Numbered from the stretch's first letter, positions 8,974 to 18,398 are shown. The stretch is 64,000 nucleotides of DNA from Bordetella genomosp. 11 (GCF_002261215.1 NZ_NEVS01000004.1:3720001-3784000); one strand, 5' to 3'. Made by a program: numbers and translations. The notes: generated by a model from the sequence alone, not told the origin.

Positions 8974-9330
8974 GGCCGCGTCCCCACGGGCCGCCGCGCG
9001 CACCGCCGTCCCGGCCGTGGCGGGATAGCCATCCATGACGACAAATAGGCAATTACGTGCATATTGAACCCCTACCGCATACAGGGATAAAGTGCCGATC
9101 CAGGGACAACGGCGCCAACAATTATGTTTGATATTGCATATTAGTGGCCCATTACGATTTGCGCCACCGCGACGCGAAACCGATAACGCCGAACCTCGCA
9201 TGCGGGGGATCCGGCCTGGTCGGCCCGCCGGCGGTGTTTCCTTGGAAGAGGGAACGCGCGGCGTCCGGGGATGAAAGCATCCCCAGGGCTCGCCGGGGTG
9301 GCAAGAACCATAACGAGGAATGTGATTCCC
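8974..9330. promoter_or_regulatory. fdsR-fdsG divergent control region
   Basis: This 357-base A/T-richer region separates divergent fdsR and fdsG. It holds two related candidate sites, CAATTACGTGCATATTG at 9050-9066 and CAATTATGTTTGATATTG at 9119-9136, each bounded by CAAT and ATTG. It also holds a long fdsG leader with no start codon of its own that looks used. I could not place a convincing sigma-54 promoter. Direct binding by FdsR is inferred from position only. Confidence 0.4.
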
Positions 9331-9885
9331 ATGCGAGAAGGTGAAGCCAGGGCAGACCTGGCATCCAATGCAGGCGCGCGCGGCGGCGAACTCGCCCAGC
9401 AGGCCGCCGCCCAATCCGGGCATCCCGCCATCGCGGCGGCCGCGCGGGCGATCGAGGCGCACAAGGATGTACCGGGCGCCCTGATGCCCATTCTGCATGC
9501 GGTTCAACACGAGCTGGGCTGTATCCCGCCCGAAGCCGTGCAACCCATCGCCGAGGCCCTCAACCTGTCGCGGGCCGAAGTGCATGGCGTCATCACCTTT
9601 TATCCGCATTTCCGCGAGGCCCCGGCCGGCCGCCACATGGTCGAGATCTGCCGCGCCGAATCCTGTCAGGCGATGGGCGGCGAACAGATCGCCGCCCACG
9701 CGCGCAAGAAGCTGGGTTGCGATTTCCATGCGACCAGCCCTGACGGCGCCTTCACGCTGGAACCGGTGTACTGCCTGGGCCTGTGCGCGCAATCGCCGGC
9801 CATGCTGATCGACGGCGTGCCCTACGCGCGGCTGACGACCAAGCGCTTCGACACCATCCTCGGCTATGTGAAGGAGGCGCCATGA
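9331..9885 (+). CDS. fdsG: NAD-dependent formate dehydrogenase gamma subunit FdsG
   Basis: FdsG is the NuoE-like subunit that carries a 2Fe-2S cluster and passes electrons toward NAD in the soluble formate dehydrogenase. The 184-residue product has a NuoE-type helical start (ALMPILHAVQHELGCIP) and a thioredoxin-like half with the four cluster cysteines in CRAESC and CLGLC. The ATG at 9331 has GAGGA upstream. A longer start at 9271 would only add a low-complexity tail. It overlaps fdsB by 4 nt (ATGA). Confidence 0.92.
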   Translation: MREGEARADLASNAGARGGELAQQAAAQSGHPAIAAAARAIEAHKDVPGALMPILHAVQHELGCIPPEAVQPIAEALNLSRAEVHGVITFYPHFREAPAGRHMVEICRAESCQAMGGEQIAAHARKKLGCDFHATSPDGAFTLEPVYCLGLCAQSPAMLIDGVPYARLTTKRFDTILGYVKEAP

Positions 9886-11450
9886 GCGAACCCATCACCG
9901 TGTACGTGCCGTGCGACGCCGCCGCCTTGGCGGTGGGCGCCGATGACGTCGTCCGCGCCGTCCAGGCCCAGGCCGCCCGGCGCGGCGAGACGGTACGCAT
10001 CGTGCGCAACGGGTCGCGCGGGCTGCTGTGGCTGGAACCCCTGGTCGAAATCGCCACGCCCGCGGGCCGCGTCGCGTACGGTCCCGTGCAGCCCGAGGAC
10101 GTCGCCGCGCTGTTCGACGCCGATTGGCTGCGCGGCGGCGCGCATGCGCTGGGCCACGGCCCGACGGAAGAGATTCCCTACCTGAAGCGCCAGGAACGCC
10201 TGACCTTCGCCCGGGTCGGCATCACCGACCCGCTCAGCCTGGACGACTACCAGGCGCACGGCGGCCTGCAGGGCCTGCGGCGCGCGCTGGCCATGACGCC
10301 GGCCCAGGTGGTCCAGGAAGTCCAGGATTCGGGCCTGCGCGGCCGCGGCGGCGCCGCCTTCCCCACCGGCATCAAGTGGAAGACCGTGCTGACCACGCCG
10401 GCGGACCGCAAGTACATCGTCTGCAATGCGGATGAAGGCGATTCCGGCACCTTCGCGGACCGCATGCTGATGGAAGGCGACCCCTATGTGCTGATCGAAG
10501 GCATGGCCATCGCCGGGGTCGCAGTGGGCGCGACGCAGGGCTATATCTACGTGCGTTCGGAATACCCGCACGCCATCGCCGCGCTGCAGGCCGCCATCGG
10601 CCATGCTCGGGCGGCGGGCTGGCTGGGCGACGATATCCTGGGCAGCGGCCGGCGCTTCGACCTGGAAGTGCGCAAGGGCGCCGGCGCCTATATCTGCGGC
10701 GAAGAAACGTCCCTGCTGGAAAGCCTGGAAGGCAAGCGCGGCGTGGTCCGCGCCAAGCCGCCGCTGCCGGCCATCGCGGGCCTGTTCGGCAAGCCCACCG
10801 TCATCAACAACGTAATCTCGCTGGCCTCGGTGCCCATCATCATGGCGCGCGGAGCGGCCTGGTACCGAGACTTCGGCGTGGGCCGCTCGCAAGGCACCCT
10901 GCCCTTCCAGCTGGCCGGCAACCTGAAGCACGGCGGCCTGGTGGAAAAGGCCTTCGGCCTGACACTGCGCGAACTGCTCTACGACTTCGGCGGCGGCAGC
11001 GCCTCCGGCCGGCCGCTGCGCGCGGTGCAGGTGGGCGGGCCCCTGGGCGCCTACCTGCCCGAATCGCAGTGGGACGTCCCGCTGGACTACGAGGCCTACG
11101 TCCGGATTTCGGCGATGATCGGCCACGGCGGCCTGGTGGCCTTCGACGACACGGTCGATATGCAGTGGATGGCGCGCTACGCCATGGAGTTCTGCGCCAT
11201 CGAATCCTGCGGCAAATGCACGCCCTGCCGCATCGGCTCCACACGAGGCATGGAAACCATAGACCGCATCGCCGCGCGTGGCCCGGACCACGCGCAGCAG
11301 GTGCATCTGCTGCGCGACCTGTGCGACACCATGCTGGGCGGCTCGCTCTGCGCGCTGGGCGGCATGGCACCGTATCCGGTGCTGTCCGCCCTGAACCATT
11401 TCCCCCAGGATTTCGGCCTATCGACCGCGACCGCGGCGCAACCGGCCTAG
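9882..11450 (+). CDS. fdsB: NAD-dependent formate dehydrogenase beta subunit FdsB
   Basis: FdsB is the NuoF-like diaphorase subunit with FMN, the NAD site and one 4Fe-4S cluster. The 522-residue product shows GLRGRGGAAFPTGIKW near residue 150 and NADEGDSGTFADR (flavin and NAD binding), GAGAYICGEETSLLESLEG, and the cluster motif ESCGKCTPCRIGSTR near residue 450. The first 110 residues form a small thioredoxin-like extension normal for this subunit. It is translationally coupled to fdsG and followed by fdsA after 50 nt. Confidence 0.94.
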   Translation: MSEPITVYVPCDAAALAVGADDVVRAVQAQAARRGETVRIVRNGSRGLLWLEPLVEIATPAGRVAYGPVQPEDVAALFDADWLRGGAHALGHGPTEEIPYLKRQERLTFARVGITDPLSLDDYQAHGGLQGLRRALAMTPAQVVQEVQDSGLRGRGGAAFPTGIKWKTVLTTPADRKYIVCNADEGDSGTFADRMLMEGDPYVLIEGMAIAGVAVGATQGYIYVRSEYPHAIAALQAAIGHARAAGWLGDDILGSGRRFDLEVRKGAGAYICGEETSLLESLEGKRGVVRAKPPLPAIAGLFGKPTVINNVISLASVPIIMARGAAWYRDFGVGRSQGTLPFQLAGNLKHGGLVEKAFGLTLRELLYDFGGGSASGRPLRAVQVGGPLGAYLPESQWDVPLDYEAYVRISAMIGHGGLVAFDDTVDMQWMARYAMEFCAIESCGKCTPCRIGSTRGMETIDRIAARGPDHAQQVHLLRDLCDTMLGGSLCALGGMAPYPVLSALNHFPQDFGLSTATAAQPA

Positions 11451-11500
11451 CAAGGCCCACCGCGGGCCTCGGCCGGCAAAGACAGATTGGAGACACCACT

Positions 11501-14365
11501 ATGTTGGAAACCGTCATCAAGCGAGACCGGGACTACGGCACCCCGGCGCGGGTGTCCGAACAGCAGGTCAGCCTGACCATCGACGGCCAGGAAATCCGCG
11601 TACCGGCGGGCACCTCGGTGATGCGGGCGGCGGCGGAGGCGGGCATCAACATTCCCAAGCTGTGCGCCACCGATAGCCTGGAAGCCTTCGGTTCCTGCCG
11701 GCTGTGCCTGGTGGAAATCGACGGGCGGCGCGGCTATCCGGCTTCCTGCACCACGCCGGTCGAGGAAGGCATGGTCGTGCGCACGGAAACGCCCAAGCTG
11801 CACGACCTGCGGCGCGGCGTCATGGAGCTGTACATCTCGGATCATCCGCTGGACTGCCTGACCTGTCCGGCCAATGGCGATTGCGAACTCCAGGACATGG
11901 CGGGCGTCGTCGGCCTGCGCAATGTGCGCTACGGGTACCAGGGCGCCAACCACCTGAACGACGCGAAGGACGAATCGAATCCCTATTTCACGTACGACGC
12001 GTCCAAGTGCATCGTCTGCAACCGCTGCGTGCGGGCCTGCGAGGAAACGCAGGGCACCTTCGCGCTGACGATTTCCGGCAAGGGCTTCGAATCCCGCGTA
12101 TCGGCCGGCCAGGACCAGCCTTTCCTGGACAGCGAATGCGTCTCGTGCGGCGCCTGCGTGCAGGCCTGCCCCACCGCCACGCTGCAGGAAAAGACCGTCA
12201 TCATGATGGGCCAGGCCGAACACGCCGTGGTCACCACCTGCGCCTATTGCGGCGTGGGCTGCGGCTTCAAGGCGGAAATGAAAGGCCAGGAAGTCGTGCG
12301 CATGGTGCCGTGGAAGGACGGCCAGGCCAATCGCGGGCACTCCTGCGTAAAAGGCCGCTTCGCCTGGGGCTACGCGACGCACAAAGAGCGCGTCACCAAG
12401 CCGATGATACGCAAGCACATCACCGACCCGTGGCGCGAGGTATCGTGGGACGAGGCCATCTCGTATGCCGCCTCGGAATTCAAGCGCCTGCAGGAACGGT
12501 ATGGCCGCGACTCGATCGGCGGCATCACATCGTCGCGCTGCACCAACGAGGAAACCTGGCTGGTACAGAAGCTGGTACGCGCCGGCTTCGGCACCAACAA
12601 CGTCGATACCTGCGCCCGCGTGTGCCACTCGCCCACGGGCTACGGCCTGAAGCAGACGCTGGGCGAATCCGCCGGCACGCAGACCTTCGATTCCGTCATG
12701 CACTCGGACGTGATCGTGGTCATGGGGGCCAATCCCAGCAGCGGACACCCGGTGTTCGCCTCTCGCCTGAAACGCCGCCTGCGCGAAGGCGCGCGCCTGA
12801 TCGTCATCGATCCGCGCCGCATCGAACTGGTCAGCTCGCCGCACATCAAGGCCGATTACCACCTGCAGGTGCGGCCCGGCACCAACGTCGCCCTGCTTTC
12901 CTCGCTGGCGCACGTGATCGCCACCGAAGGCCTGATCAACGAGGCCTTCGTCGCCGAGCGCTGCGAGAGCCGGCCCTTCCAGCAGTGGCGCGAATTCGTT
13001 TCGCGCCCGGAGAACTCGCCGGAAGCCATGGAAGCCGTGACCGGCGTGCCGGCCGCCGCCGTGCGCGGCGCGGCGCGCCTGTATGCCACCGGCGGCAATG
13101 CGGCAATCTACTACGGGCTGGGCGTCACCGAGCACAGCCAGGGGTCGACCACCGTCATGGGCATCGCCAACCTGGCCATGGCCACCGGCAACATCGGCCG
13201 CGAAGGGGTCGGCGTCAACCCGCTGCGCGGGCAGAACAACGTGCAGGGCTCCTGCGACATGGGGTCCTTCCCGCACGAGCTGCCGGGCTATCGCCATATC
13301 TCCGACGACACGGTGCGTGGCGAATTCGAACGAGACTGGGGCGTCACGCTGCAACCCGAGCCGGGCCTGCGCATCCCCAATATGTTCGAAGCCGCGCTGT
13401 CCGGCAGCTTCAAGGGCCTGTACTGCCAGGGCGAGGACATCGTGCAGTCCGATCCCAACACGCAGCATGTGGCGGCGGCACTGGCAGCGATGGAATGCAT
13501 CGTGGTGCAGGACCTGTTCCTGAACGAAACCGCGAAGTACGCGCACGTCTTCCTGCCGGGTTCTTCCTTCCTGGAAAAGGACGGCACCTTCACCAATGCC
13601 GAACGGCGCATCTCGCGCGTGCGCAAGGTCATGGAACCGCGCAACGGCCTCTCGGATTGGGAAGTGACGGTGGCGCTGTCCAACGCCATGGGCTACCCCA
13701 TGCACTACCGCCATCCCAGCGAAATCATGGAAGAGATCGCGCGGCTGACACCCACCTTCGCCGGTGTGACCTACGAAAAGCTGGACCGGCTGGGCAGCGT
13801 GCAATGGCCCTGCAATGACGAGGCGCCCGAAGGCACGCCGATCATGCACATCGACGAATTCGTGCGCGGCAAGGGCAAGTTCATCATCACGCAATACGTG
13901 CCCACGGAAGAACGCAGCACGCGCAAGTATCCCCTGCTGCTTACCACCGGCCGCATCCTGTCGCAGTACAACGTGGGCGCGCAGACCCGCCGCACCCCCA
14001 ACGTCGTATGGCATGGCGAGGACGTCCTCGAAGTCCATCCGCAGGACGCGGAAGACCGCGGCATCGGCGAGGGCGATTGGGTGGGCGTGCAGAGCCGCTC
14101 GGGCGAGACCGTACTGCGCGCCGTCCTGACCGACCGCGTGCAGCCCGGCGTGGTATATACCACCTTCCACTTCCCGGAATCGGGCGCCAACGTGGTGACG
14201 ACGAACAACTCCGACTGGGCCACCAATTGCCCCGAGTACAAGGTCACCGCCGTGCAGCTGACGCGGGTGTCGCAGCCCTCCGAATGGCAACGCCAATGGA
14301 GCCGCTTCAGCGACATCCAGCAAAAGCTGCTGGCCGAGCGCGAGACCGTGCCCGCCGGGAAATAG
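11501..14365 (+). CDS. fdsA: Formate dehydrogenase alpha subunit FdsA (Mo bis-MGD, catalytic)
   Basis: FdsA oxidises formate to CO2 at a molybdenum bis-MGD centre. The 954-residue protein has, in order, a 2Fe-2S ferredoxin-like domain (GSCRLCLVEIDG, about 66-77), a His-Cys 4Fe-4S motif (HPLDCLTCPANGDC), two 4Fe-4S motifs (CIVCNRCVRACEE and CVSCGACVQACP), a further 4Fe-4S site (CAYCGVGCGF) and the molybdopterin domain. The motif RVCHSPTGYG contains Cys375, in the place of the Mo-ligand cysteine or selenocysteine of formate dehydrogenases, so this is a Cys enzyme. The C-terminal dinucleotide-binding domain is complete. Confidence 0.95.
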   Translation: MLETVIKRDRDYGTPARVSEQQVSLTIDGQEIRVPAGTSVMRAAAEAGINIPKLCATDSLEAFGSCRLCLVEIDGRRGYPASCTTPVEEGMVVRTETPKLHDLRRGVMELYISDHPLDCLTCPANGDCELQDMAGVVGLRNVRYGYQGANHLNDAKDESNPYFTYDASKCIVCNRCVRACEETQGTFALTISGKGFESRVSAGQDQPFLDSECVSCGACVQACPTATLQEKTVIMMGQAEHAVVTTCAYCGVGCGFKAEMKGQEVVRMVPWKDGQANRGHSCVKGRFAWGYATHKERVTKPMIRKHITDPWREVSWDEAISYAASEFKRLQERYGRDSIGGITSSRCTNEETWLVQKLVRAGFGTNNVDTCARVCHSPTGYGLKQTLGESAGTQTFDSVMHSDVIVVMGANPSSGHPVFASRLKRRLREGARLIVIDPRRIELVSSPHIKADYHLQVRPGTNVALLSSLAHVIATEGLINEAFVAERCESRPFQQWREFVSRPENSPEAMEAVTGVPAAAVRGAARLYATGGNAAIYYGLGVTEHSQGSTTVMGIANLAMATGNIGREGVGVNPLRGQNNVQGSCDMGSFPHELPGYRHISDDTVRGEFERDWGVTLQPEPGLRIPNMFEAALSGSFKGLYCQGEDIVQSDPNTQHVAAALAAMECIVVQDLFLNETAKYAHVFLPGSSFLEKDGTFTNAERRISRVRKVMEPRNGLSDWEVTVALSNAMGYPMHYRHPSEIMEEIARLTPTFAGVTYEKLDRLGSVQWPCNDEAPEGTPIMHIDEFVRGKGKFIITQYVPTEERSTRKYPLLLTTGRILSQYNVGAQTRRTPNVVWHGEDVLEVHPQDAEDRGIGEGDWVGVQSRSGETVLRAVLTDRVQPGVVYTTFHFPESGANVVTTNNSDWATNCPEYKVTAVQLTRVSQPSEWQRQWSRFSDIQQKLLAERETVPAGK

Positions 14366-14393
14366 CCCGTACGCAAGGGACTATTGCAGCAAT

Positions 14394-15209
14394 ATGGAAA
14401 ACCAGACATCGGCGCGCGCGCGGGTCCTTCGCATCCGGAACGGCGTGCTGGCGCGCGAACCGGATGACGACGTCCTGGCGGAAGAAACGCCCATCGCGCT
14501 GGAATACAACGGCATCAGCCACGCCACCATGCTGGCCACGCCGGCCGACCTGGAGGACTTCGCCGTCGGCTTCTCGCTGACGGAGGGCATCATCGACGGC
14601 GCGCGCGACGTGCGCGACATCGAAACGCGCACCAGCGCCGACGGCATCGTGCTGGCCTTGACGATATCCAGCGCGTGCGGGGCCCGGCTCAAGGAAAGGC
14701 GCCGCGCCCTGTCCGGCCGCACCGGCTGCGGCCTGTGCGGCGTGGAGACGCTGCCGGAAGTGCTGCGCGACGTCGCGGCCGTATCGTCCGGGCCGCCCGT
14801 GGGCATCGGCGCCGTGCTGCATGCCATGCGAACCCTGCGCGAACGCCAATCGCTGCATACGCTTACCGGCGCCACGCACGCCGCCGGCTGGGCGGGCGCG
14901 GACGGAACGATCGCGCTGGTACGCGAGGATGTGGGTCGGCACAACGCGCTGGATAAATTGATCGGCGCGCTGGCCCGGCAGCAGGATGGCGCGCCCGCGG
15001 CGGGCAGCGGCCTGATCGTCGTCTCCAGCCGCGCCAGTTTCGAAATGGTGCAGAAAACCGCGGCCGCCGGCGTCGGCATCCTGGCCGCGGTCTCGGCGCC
15101 CACCGCGCTCGCGCAGCGGCTGGCCGACCGGCTCGGCATCGCGCTACTGGGATTCATGCGCGACAACGACGCGACCTTGTACTCGCACGCCGAACGCATC
15201 TCCGCATAA
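14394..15209 (+). CDS. fdsC: Formate dehydrogenase sulfurtransferase FdhD/FdsC
   Basis: FdhD/FdsC proteins bind bis-MGD, sulfurate it and hand it to the formate dehydrogenase apoenzyme, which is needed for activity. The 271-residue product has the conserved loop SGRTGCGLCG near residue 108, carrying two cysteines, plus DFAVGFSLTEGII and VREDVGRHNALDK typical of the family. The gene follows fdsA after 28 nt and precedes fdsD by 12 nt, so it belongs to the operon. Confidence 0.92.
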   Translation: MENQTSARARVLRIRNGVLAREPDDDVLAEETPIALEYNGISHATMLATPADLEDFAVGFSLTEGIIDGARDVRDIETRTSADGIVLALTISSACGARLKERRRALSGRTGCGLCGVETLPEVLRDVAAVSSGPPVGIGAVLHAMRTLRERQSLHTLTGATHAAGWAGADGTIALVREDVGRHNALDKLIGALARQQDGAPAAGSGLIVVSSRASFEMVQKTAAAGVGILAAVSAPTALAQRLADRLGIALLGFMRDNDATLYSHAERISA

Positions 15210-15221
15210 CAGGGAGCAAGA

Positions 15222-15479
15222 ATGGAGATAGGCAATCTCATCCGCATGGCCAACCGCATCGGCGACTTTTTCGACGCCATGCCCGACCGCCCGGAGGCGA
15301 TCGAAGGAGTGGCCAACCATATCCAGAAATTCTGGGAGCCGCGCATGCGCGTGGAATTGCTGGCGTTCGTCGAACGCCACCCGGATGGCATCGACGGCGA
15401 TGTCCGGCTCAGTCCCATCGTGCTGGAAGCCGTCAAGGGAAACCGCGAACGCCTGACGCCGAGGGCAGCGGCGCATTGA
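15222..15479 (+). CDS. fdsD: Formate dehydrogenase delta subunit FdsD
   Basis: The 85-residue product matches the small delta subunit of NAD-dependent formate dehydrogenases. RMANRIGDFFDAMPDRPEAI near the N-terminus and FWEPRMRVEL in the middle are the recognisable segments. The subunit is required for full complex activity, but its detailed role is less clear. It is the last gene of the fdsGBACD series, with a ribosome binding site GGGAGC in the 12-nt gap. Confidence 0.9.
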   Translation: MEIGNLIRMANRIGDFFDAMPDRPEAIEGVANHIQKFWEPRMRVELLAFVERHPDGIDGDVRLSPIVLEAVKGNRERLTPRAAAH

Positions 15480-15576
15480 AACAAGCAACAGGCAGGACCG
15501 CAGGCAGAAGACCCGGAAGCCGCGATCGCGCGTTCCCATCGCGGCATTCCGATTAAATCAATAACTAGGAGACAAC

Positions 15577-17244
15577 ATGAGCTCAGCGACCACGCTGGAC
15601 CTGCCGGGCGGCAAGCCCGGTTTTCTGGATAAGGAAAGAACCATCGCGGGGCCCGGATTCAGCCGCTGGCTGGTACCGCCCGCCGCGCTCGCGATCCACC
15701 TTTGCATCGGCATGGCCTACGGGTTTTCCGTGTTCTGGCTGCCGCTGTCAAAGTCGCTGGGCGGCGCCACGCCGCTGGCCTGCCCCGCCGACATGAGCCT
15801 GGTCGCCGAGCTCTTCACCAAGAGCTGCGACTGGCGGATTTCCAGCATGACGGTGACCTACATCCTGTTTTTCGTCCTGCTGGGCTGCTCGGCCGCCGTG
15901 TGGGGCGGCTGGCTGGAGCGCGCCGGTCCGCGCAAGGCCGGCATCGTTTCGGCGGCCTGCTGGTGCGGCGGCCTGGTGATTTCCGCGGTGGGCATCTATG
16001 TGCACCAGCTATGGTTGCTGTGGCTGGGCTCCGGCGTAATCGGCGGCGTGGGCCTGGGGCTGGGCTATATCTCGCCGGTCAGCACCCTGATCAAGTGGTT
16101 TCCCGACCGCCGCGGCATGGCGACCGGCATGGCCATCATGGGCTTCGGCGGCGGTGCGATGGTCGGCGCCCCGCTGGCCAATCTGCTGATGCGCCACTAC
16201 GCCTCTGCGAATTCCCCGGGCGTATGGGAAACCTTCCTGACACTGGCCGTGGTCTACGCGGTCTTCATGATCGCCGGGGCGCTATCCTATCGCGTGCCGG
16301 CGGCGAACTGGAAGCCCGAAGGCTGGACCCCGCCGCAGACGCGGACCGCCAACGCCATGATCACGCACGGCCATGTGCACGTGAAGAAGATCTGGGGCGT
16401 GCCGCAGTTCTGGCTGGTGTGGTGGGCGCTGTGCCTGAACGTGACCGCCGGCATCGGCATCCTGGGCATGGCTTCGCCATTGCTGCAGGAAGTGTTCGCC
16501 GGCCGGCTGATCGGACAGGACGCGCTGAGTTTCTCGCAATTGAACAAGGAACAGCTGGCCGCCATCGCCACCATCGCGGCAGGCTTCACCGGCCTGCTCA
16601 GCTTGTTCAATATCGGCGGGCGTTTCGTGTGGGCCAGCCTGTCGGACAAGCTAGGCCGCAAAATGACCTATTGCACCTTCTTCGTGCTGGGCTTCGTGCT
16701 GTATGCATCCGTGCCGTGGTCCGCGCACGCCGGCCACCTGGCGCTGTTCGTCGGGGCGTTCTGCATCATCCTGTCGATGTACGGCGGCGGTTTCGCCACC
16801 GTTCCCGCTTATCTGGCCGATCTGTTCGGCACGCAAATGGTAGGCGCCATCCATGGCCGCGTGCTGACCGCCTGGTCGGCCGCCGGCATCTTCGGCCCGG
16901 TGCTGATCAGCAATGTGCGCGAGTACCAGCTGTCGATCGGCGTCCCGCGTGCCCAGGTGTACGACATCACCATGTATATCCTGGCCGGCCTGCTGATCGT
17001 CGGCCTGCTGTGCAACCTGGCGATACGACCGGTCAACCCCAAGCATTTCATGAACGACGAGGAACTGGCCCGCGAAAAAGCACTGGCGCACGAACGTGTC
17101 AGCGCGGCCAGCGTTCACGGGGAATCCACCTCCACCTTCAAGACCCCCCGCTCGGTCATCGCCTTCGGCTGGGCCTGCGTGTGCATCCCGCTGGCCTGGG
17201 GCATCTGGGTGACGCTGCAGCAGGCTGTGGTGTTGTTTCGGTAG
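15577..17244 (+). CDS. OFA-family MFS transporter (oxalate/formate antiporter type)
   Basis: The 555-residue product has about 12 hydrophobic segments and the MFS loop GGWLERAGPRKAG near residue 110, plus FPDRRGMATGMAIMGFGGGA near residue 190, which is a hallmark of the OFA (oxalate:formate antiporter) group. It follows fdsD by 97 nt with a TAGGAG box before the start, so it may be co-transcribed. Its place beside formate dehydrogenase suggests formate or oxalate uptake, but no frc/oxc oxalate genes are present here. Substrate is inferred. Confidence 0.8.
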   Translation: MSSATTLDLPGGKPGFLDKERTIAGPGFSRWLVPPAALAIHLCIGMAYGFSVFWLPLSKSLGGATPLACPADMSLVAELFTKSCDWRISSMTVTYILFFVLLGCSAAVWGGWLERAGPRKAGIVSAACWCGGLVISAVGIYVHQLWLLWLGSGVIGGVGLGLGYISPVSTLIKWFPDRRGMATGMAIMGFGGGAMVGAPLANLLMRHYASANSPGVWETFLTLAVVYAVFMIAGALSYRVPAANWKPEGWTPPQTRTANAMITHGHVHVKKIWGVPQFWLVWWALCLNVTAGIGILGMASPLLQEVFAGRLIGQDALSFSQLNKEQLAAIATIAAGFTGLLSLFNIGGRFVWASLSDKLGRKMTYCTFFVLGFVLYASVPWSAHAGHLALFVGAFCIILSMYGGGFATVPAYLADLFGTQMVGAIHGRVLTAWSAAGIFGPVLISNVREYQLSIGVPRAQVYDITMYILAGLLIVGLLCNLAIRPVNPKHFMNDEELAREKALAHERVSAASVHGESTSTFKTPRSVIAFGWACVCIPLAWGIWVTLQQAVVLFR

Positions 17245-17256
17245 GGTAGTTTCTCC

Positions 17257-17273
17257 GAAGCGCTGTGCGCTTC
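17257..17273 (+). terminator. Hairpin after the OFA transporter
   Basis: GAAGCGC and GCGCTTC pair around a 3-nt loop 12 nt after the stop codon. No U-tract follows, so termination activity is uncertain. Confidence 0.4.
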
Positions 17274-17326
17274 CCTCATCAAGGGGGGCGTTGATGGTTG
17301 CTGTCGGGGCGTGTCTTTCTGATGCC

Positions 17327-17528
17327 GTCCGTCGGGGGTGGTGCCTGTCGGGGCCAGCCCGGAGGAGCCGGTCCGGCGCCTTCGCGCCGGACTCCCGCGT
17401 TGTCATCCTCGTACGGCGGCCGAAGTGGCGGTGGTTTTCTTGCGTTTTTTTTGCCCGGCCGTCCTTCCTTCGGATTCCCTCGCGCGGCTCCAACGGGCTG
17501 GCCCCGACAGGCACCACCCCCGACGGAC
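17327..17528. repeat. 34-bp perfect inverted repeat (17327-17360 and 17495-17528)
   Basis: The left arm at 17327-17360 is the exact reverse complement of the right arm at 17495-17528, 34 of 34 bases. The 134-base interval contains a second stem-loop. The right arm is itself inside the 128-bp dispersed repeat, so the left arm is a partial inverted copy of that element. Confidence 0.85.
17371..17392. repeat. Stable 9-bp stem-loop inside the inverted repeat
   Basis: GTCCGGCGC and GCGCCGGAC flank the tetraloop CTTC. It sits between the two 34-bp arms, so the whole block can fold as a long cruciform or nested hairpin. Confidence 0.6.
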
Positions 17529-17600
17529 TCCGGTTTGCCTTAATTACGGTCGCCGCGACGGGGTGCGTTCTTGCGCTTCGTGGATGGTGAATGCTGCCGT
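17473..17600 (+). repeat. 128-bp dispersed repeat, copy 1 (forward)
   Basis: It aligns without gaps to the reverse complement of 20949-21076, with about 16 differences in 128 positions (near 87 percent identity by eye). The shared core includes CGGTTTGCCTTAATTACGGT. It is non-coding and probably belongs to an intergenic repeat family of this genus. Confidence 0.85.
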
Positions 17601-18398
17601 AGGAAGATTTTGCGGCGCACGTCGATCGCTGGCCGCCCAGCGCGGCCAGCGATCGCCTACACAAGGCGTCATGCCGCGGGTGCTTTCGTGCGAGGGTCTG
17701 GCATCTGGAGTGGATGCCGTTGCATGCGTACGCCAGCAGGTGACCTTGGGCGAGATGGCGAACGAGCCGCGATGGTCAGTGAGCCGTGGCATTGGCCCCG
17801 AACGCGTACGGGACTGCCAGGATTGAGGGGGTGTCCGCGGTATCCGGGGACCTGCGGGAGGGTCTTAGAGCGAGGCTGTCAGAAATTTTGCGTCCGTGGC
17901 ATCCAAGCACGTCGCATTCCACGTGTCGAAGTTCACTTGGCTTGGCATTTCGGTCACCTAGTTTGAAATTCGAGTGTCGAATGTCACTCACCTTGGAAGT
18001 GACGGTGCCCCGACTTTTCGCGCAACGCCATAGCCTGCCGAGAGAGATTTACTGATGAGGTCGGCGAACGGCGGTAGGCGTCGGGCGACCGTAGACATGG
18101 TTCGACGGCCGCTATCGACCCACTGCAGCAAAGACAGCGTGTCGCCCGCTAGTCCTTTCATTCGGTCGAGAAACACGACCGCGACCACGAGCGGTTTGAT
18201 AATGCTGATCAATACGGTGAAGCCCACCAGGATGTTCGAAATCAGACCGTGTATCAGGAGACTCTTTGCTATATGCTGGTGCGACGGTGCTTCCGATCAA
18301 TACACCATCGGCGACGGTAGTCACGCGCCATACATGCACGAAGAGATCATTTGGGGTTTCGGTCGATACCCCCAATCGGCATCAACAAAGAGGCAAGC

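Larger units (their letters stand above)
17245..18398. other. Long non-coding region with repeats, no recognisable gene
   Basis: This stretch of about 1150 bases has no reading frame I can assign. Its left third contains a perfect 34-bp inverted repeat, a 22-base hairpin and one copy of a 128-bp dispersed repeat. The right part (17601-18398) is lower in GC than the fds block and has only short frames on both strands without family motifs. It may be the remains of degraded genes. Confidence 0.5.

Noticed and set aside
9137..9165. Possible sigma-54 promoter before fdsG (TGGCCC ... TTGCG)
   Set aside because: The distance between the GG and GC elements is wrong for a -24/-12 promoter.
11447..14323. 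958-residue open frame antisense to fdsA
   Set aside because: The sense strand has every FdsA cluster and cofactor motif. The antisense product has no recognisable domain and is a codon-bias shadow.
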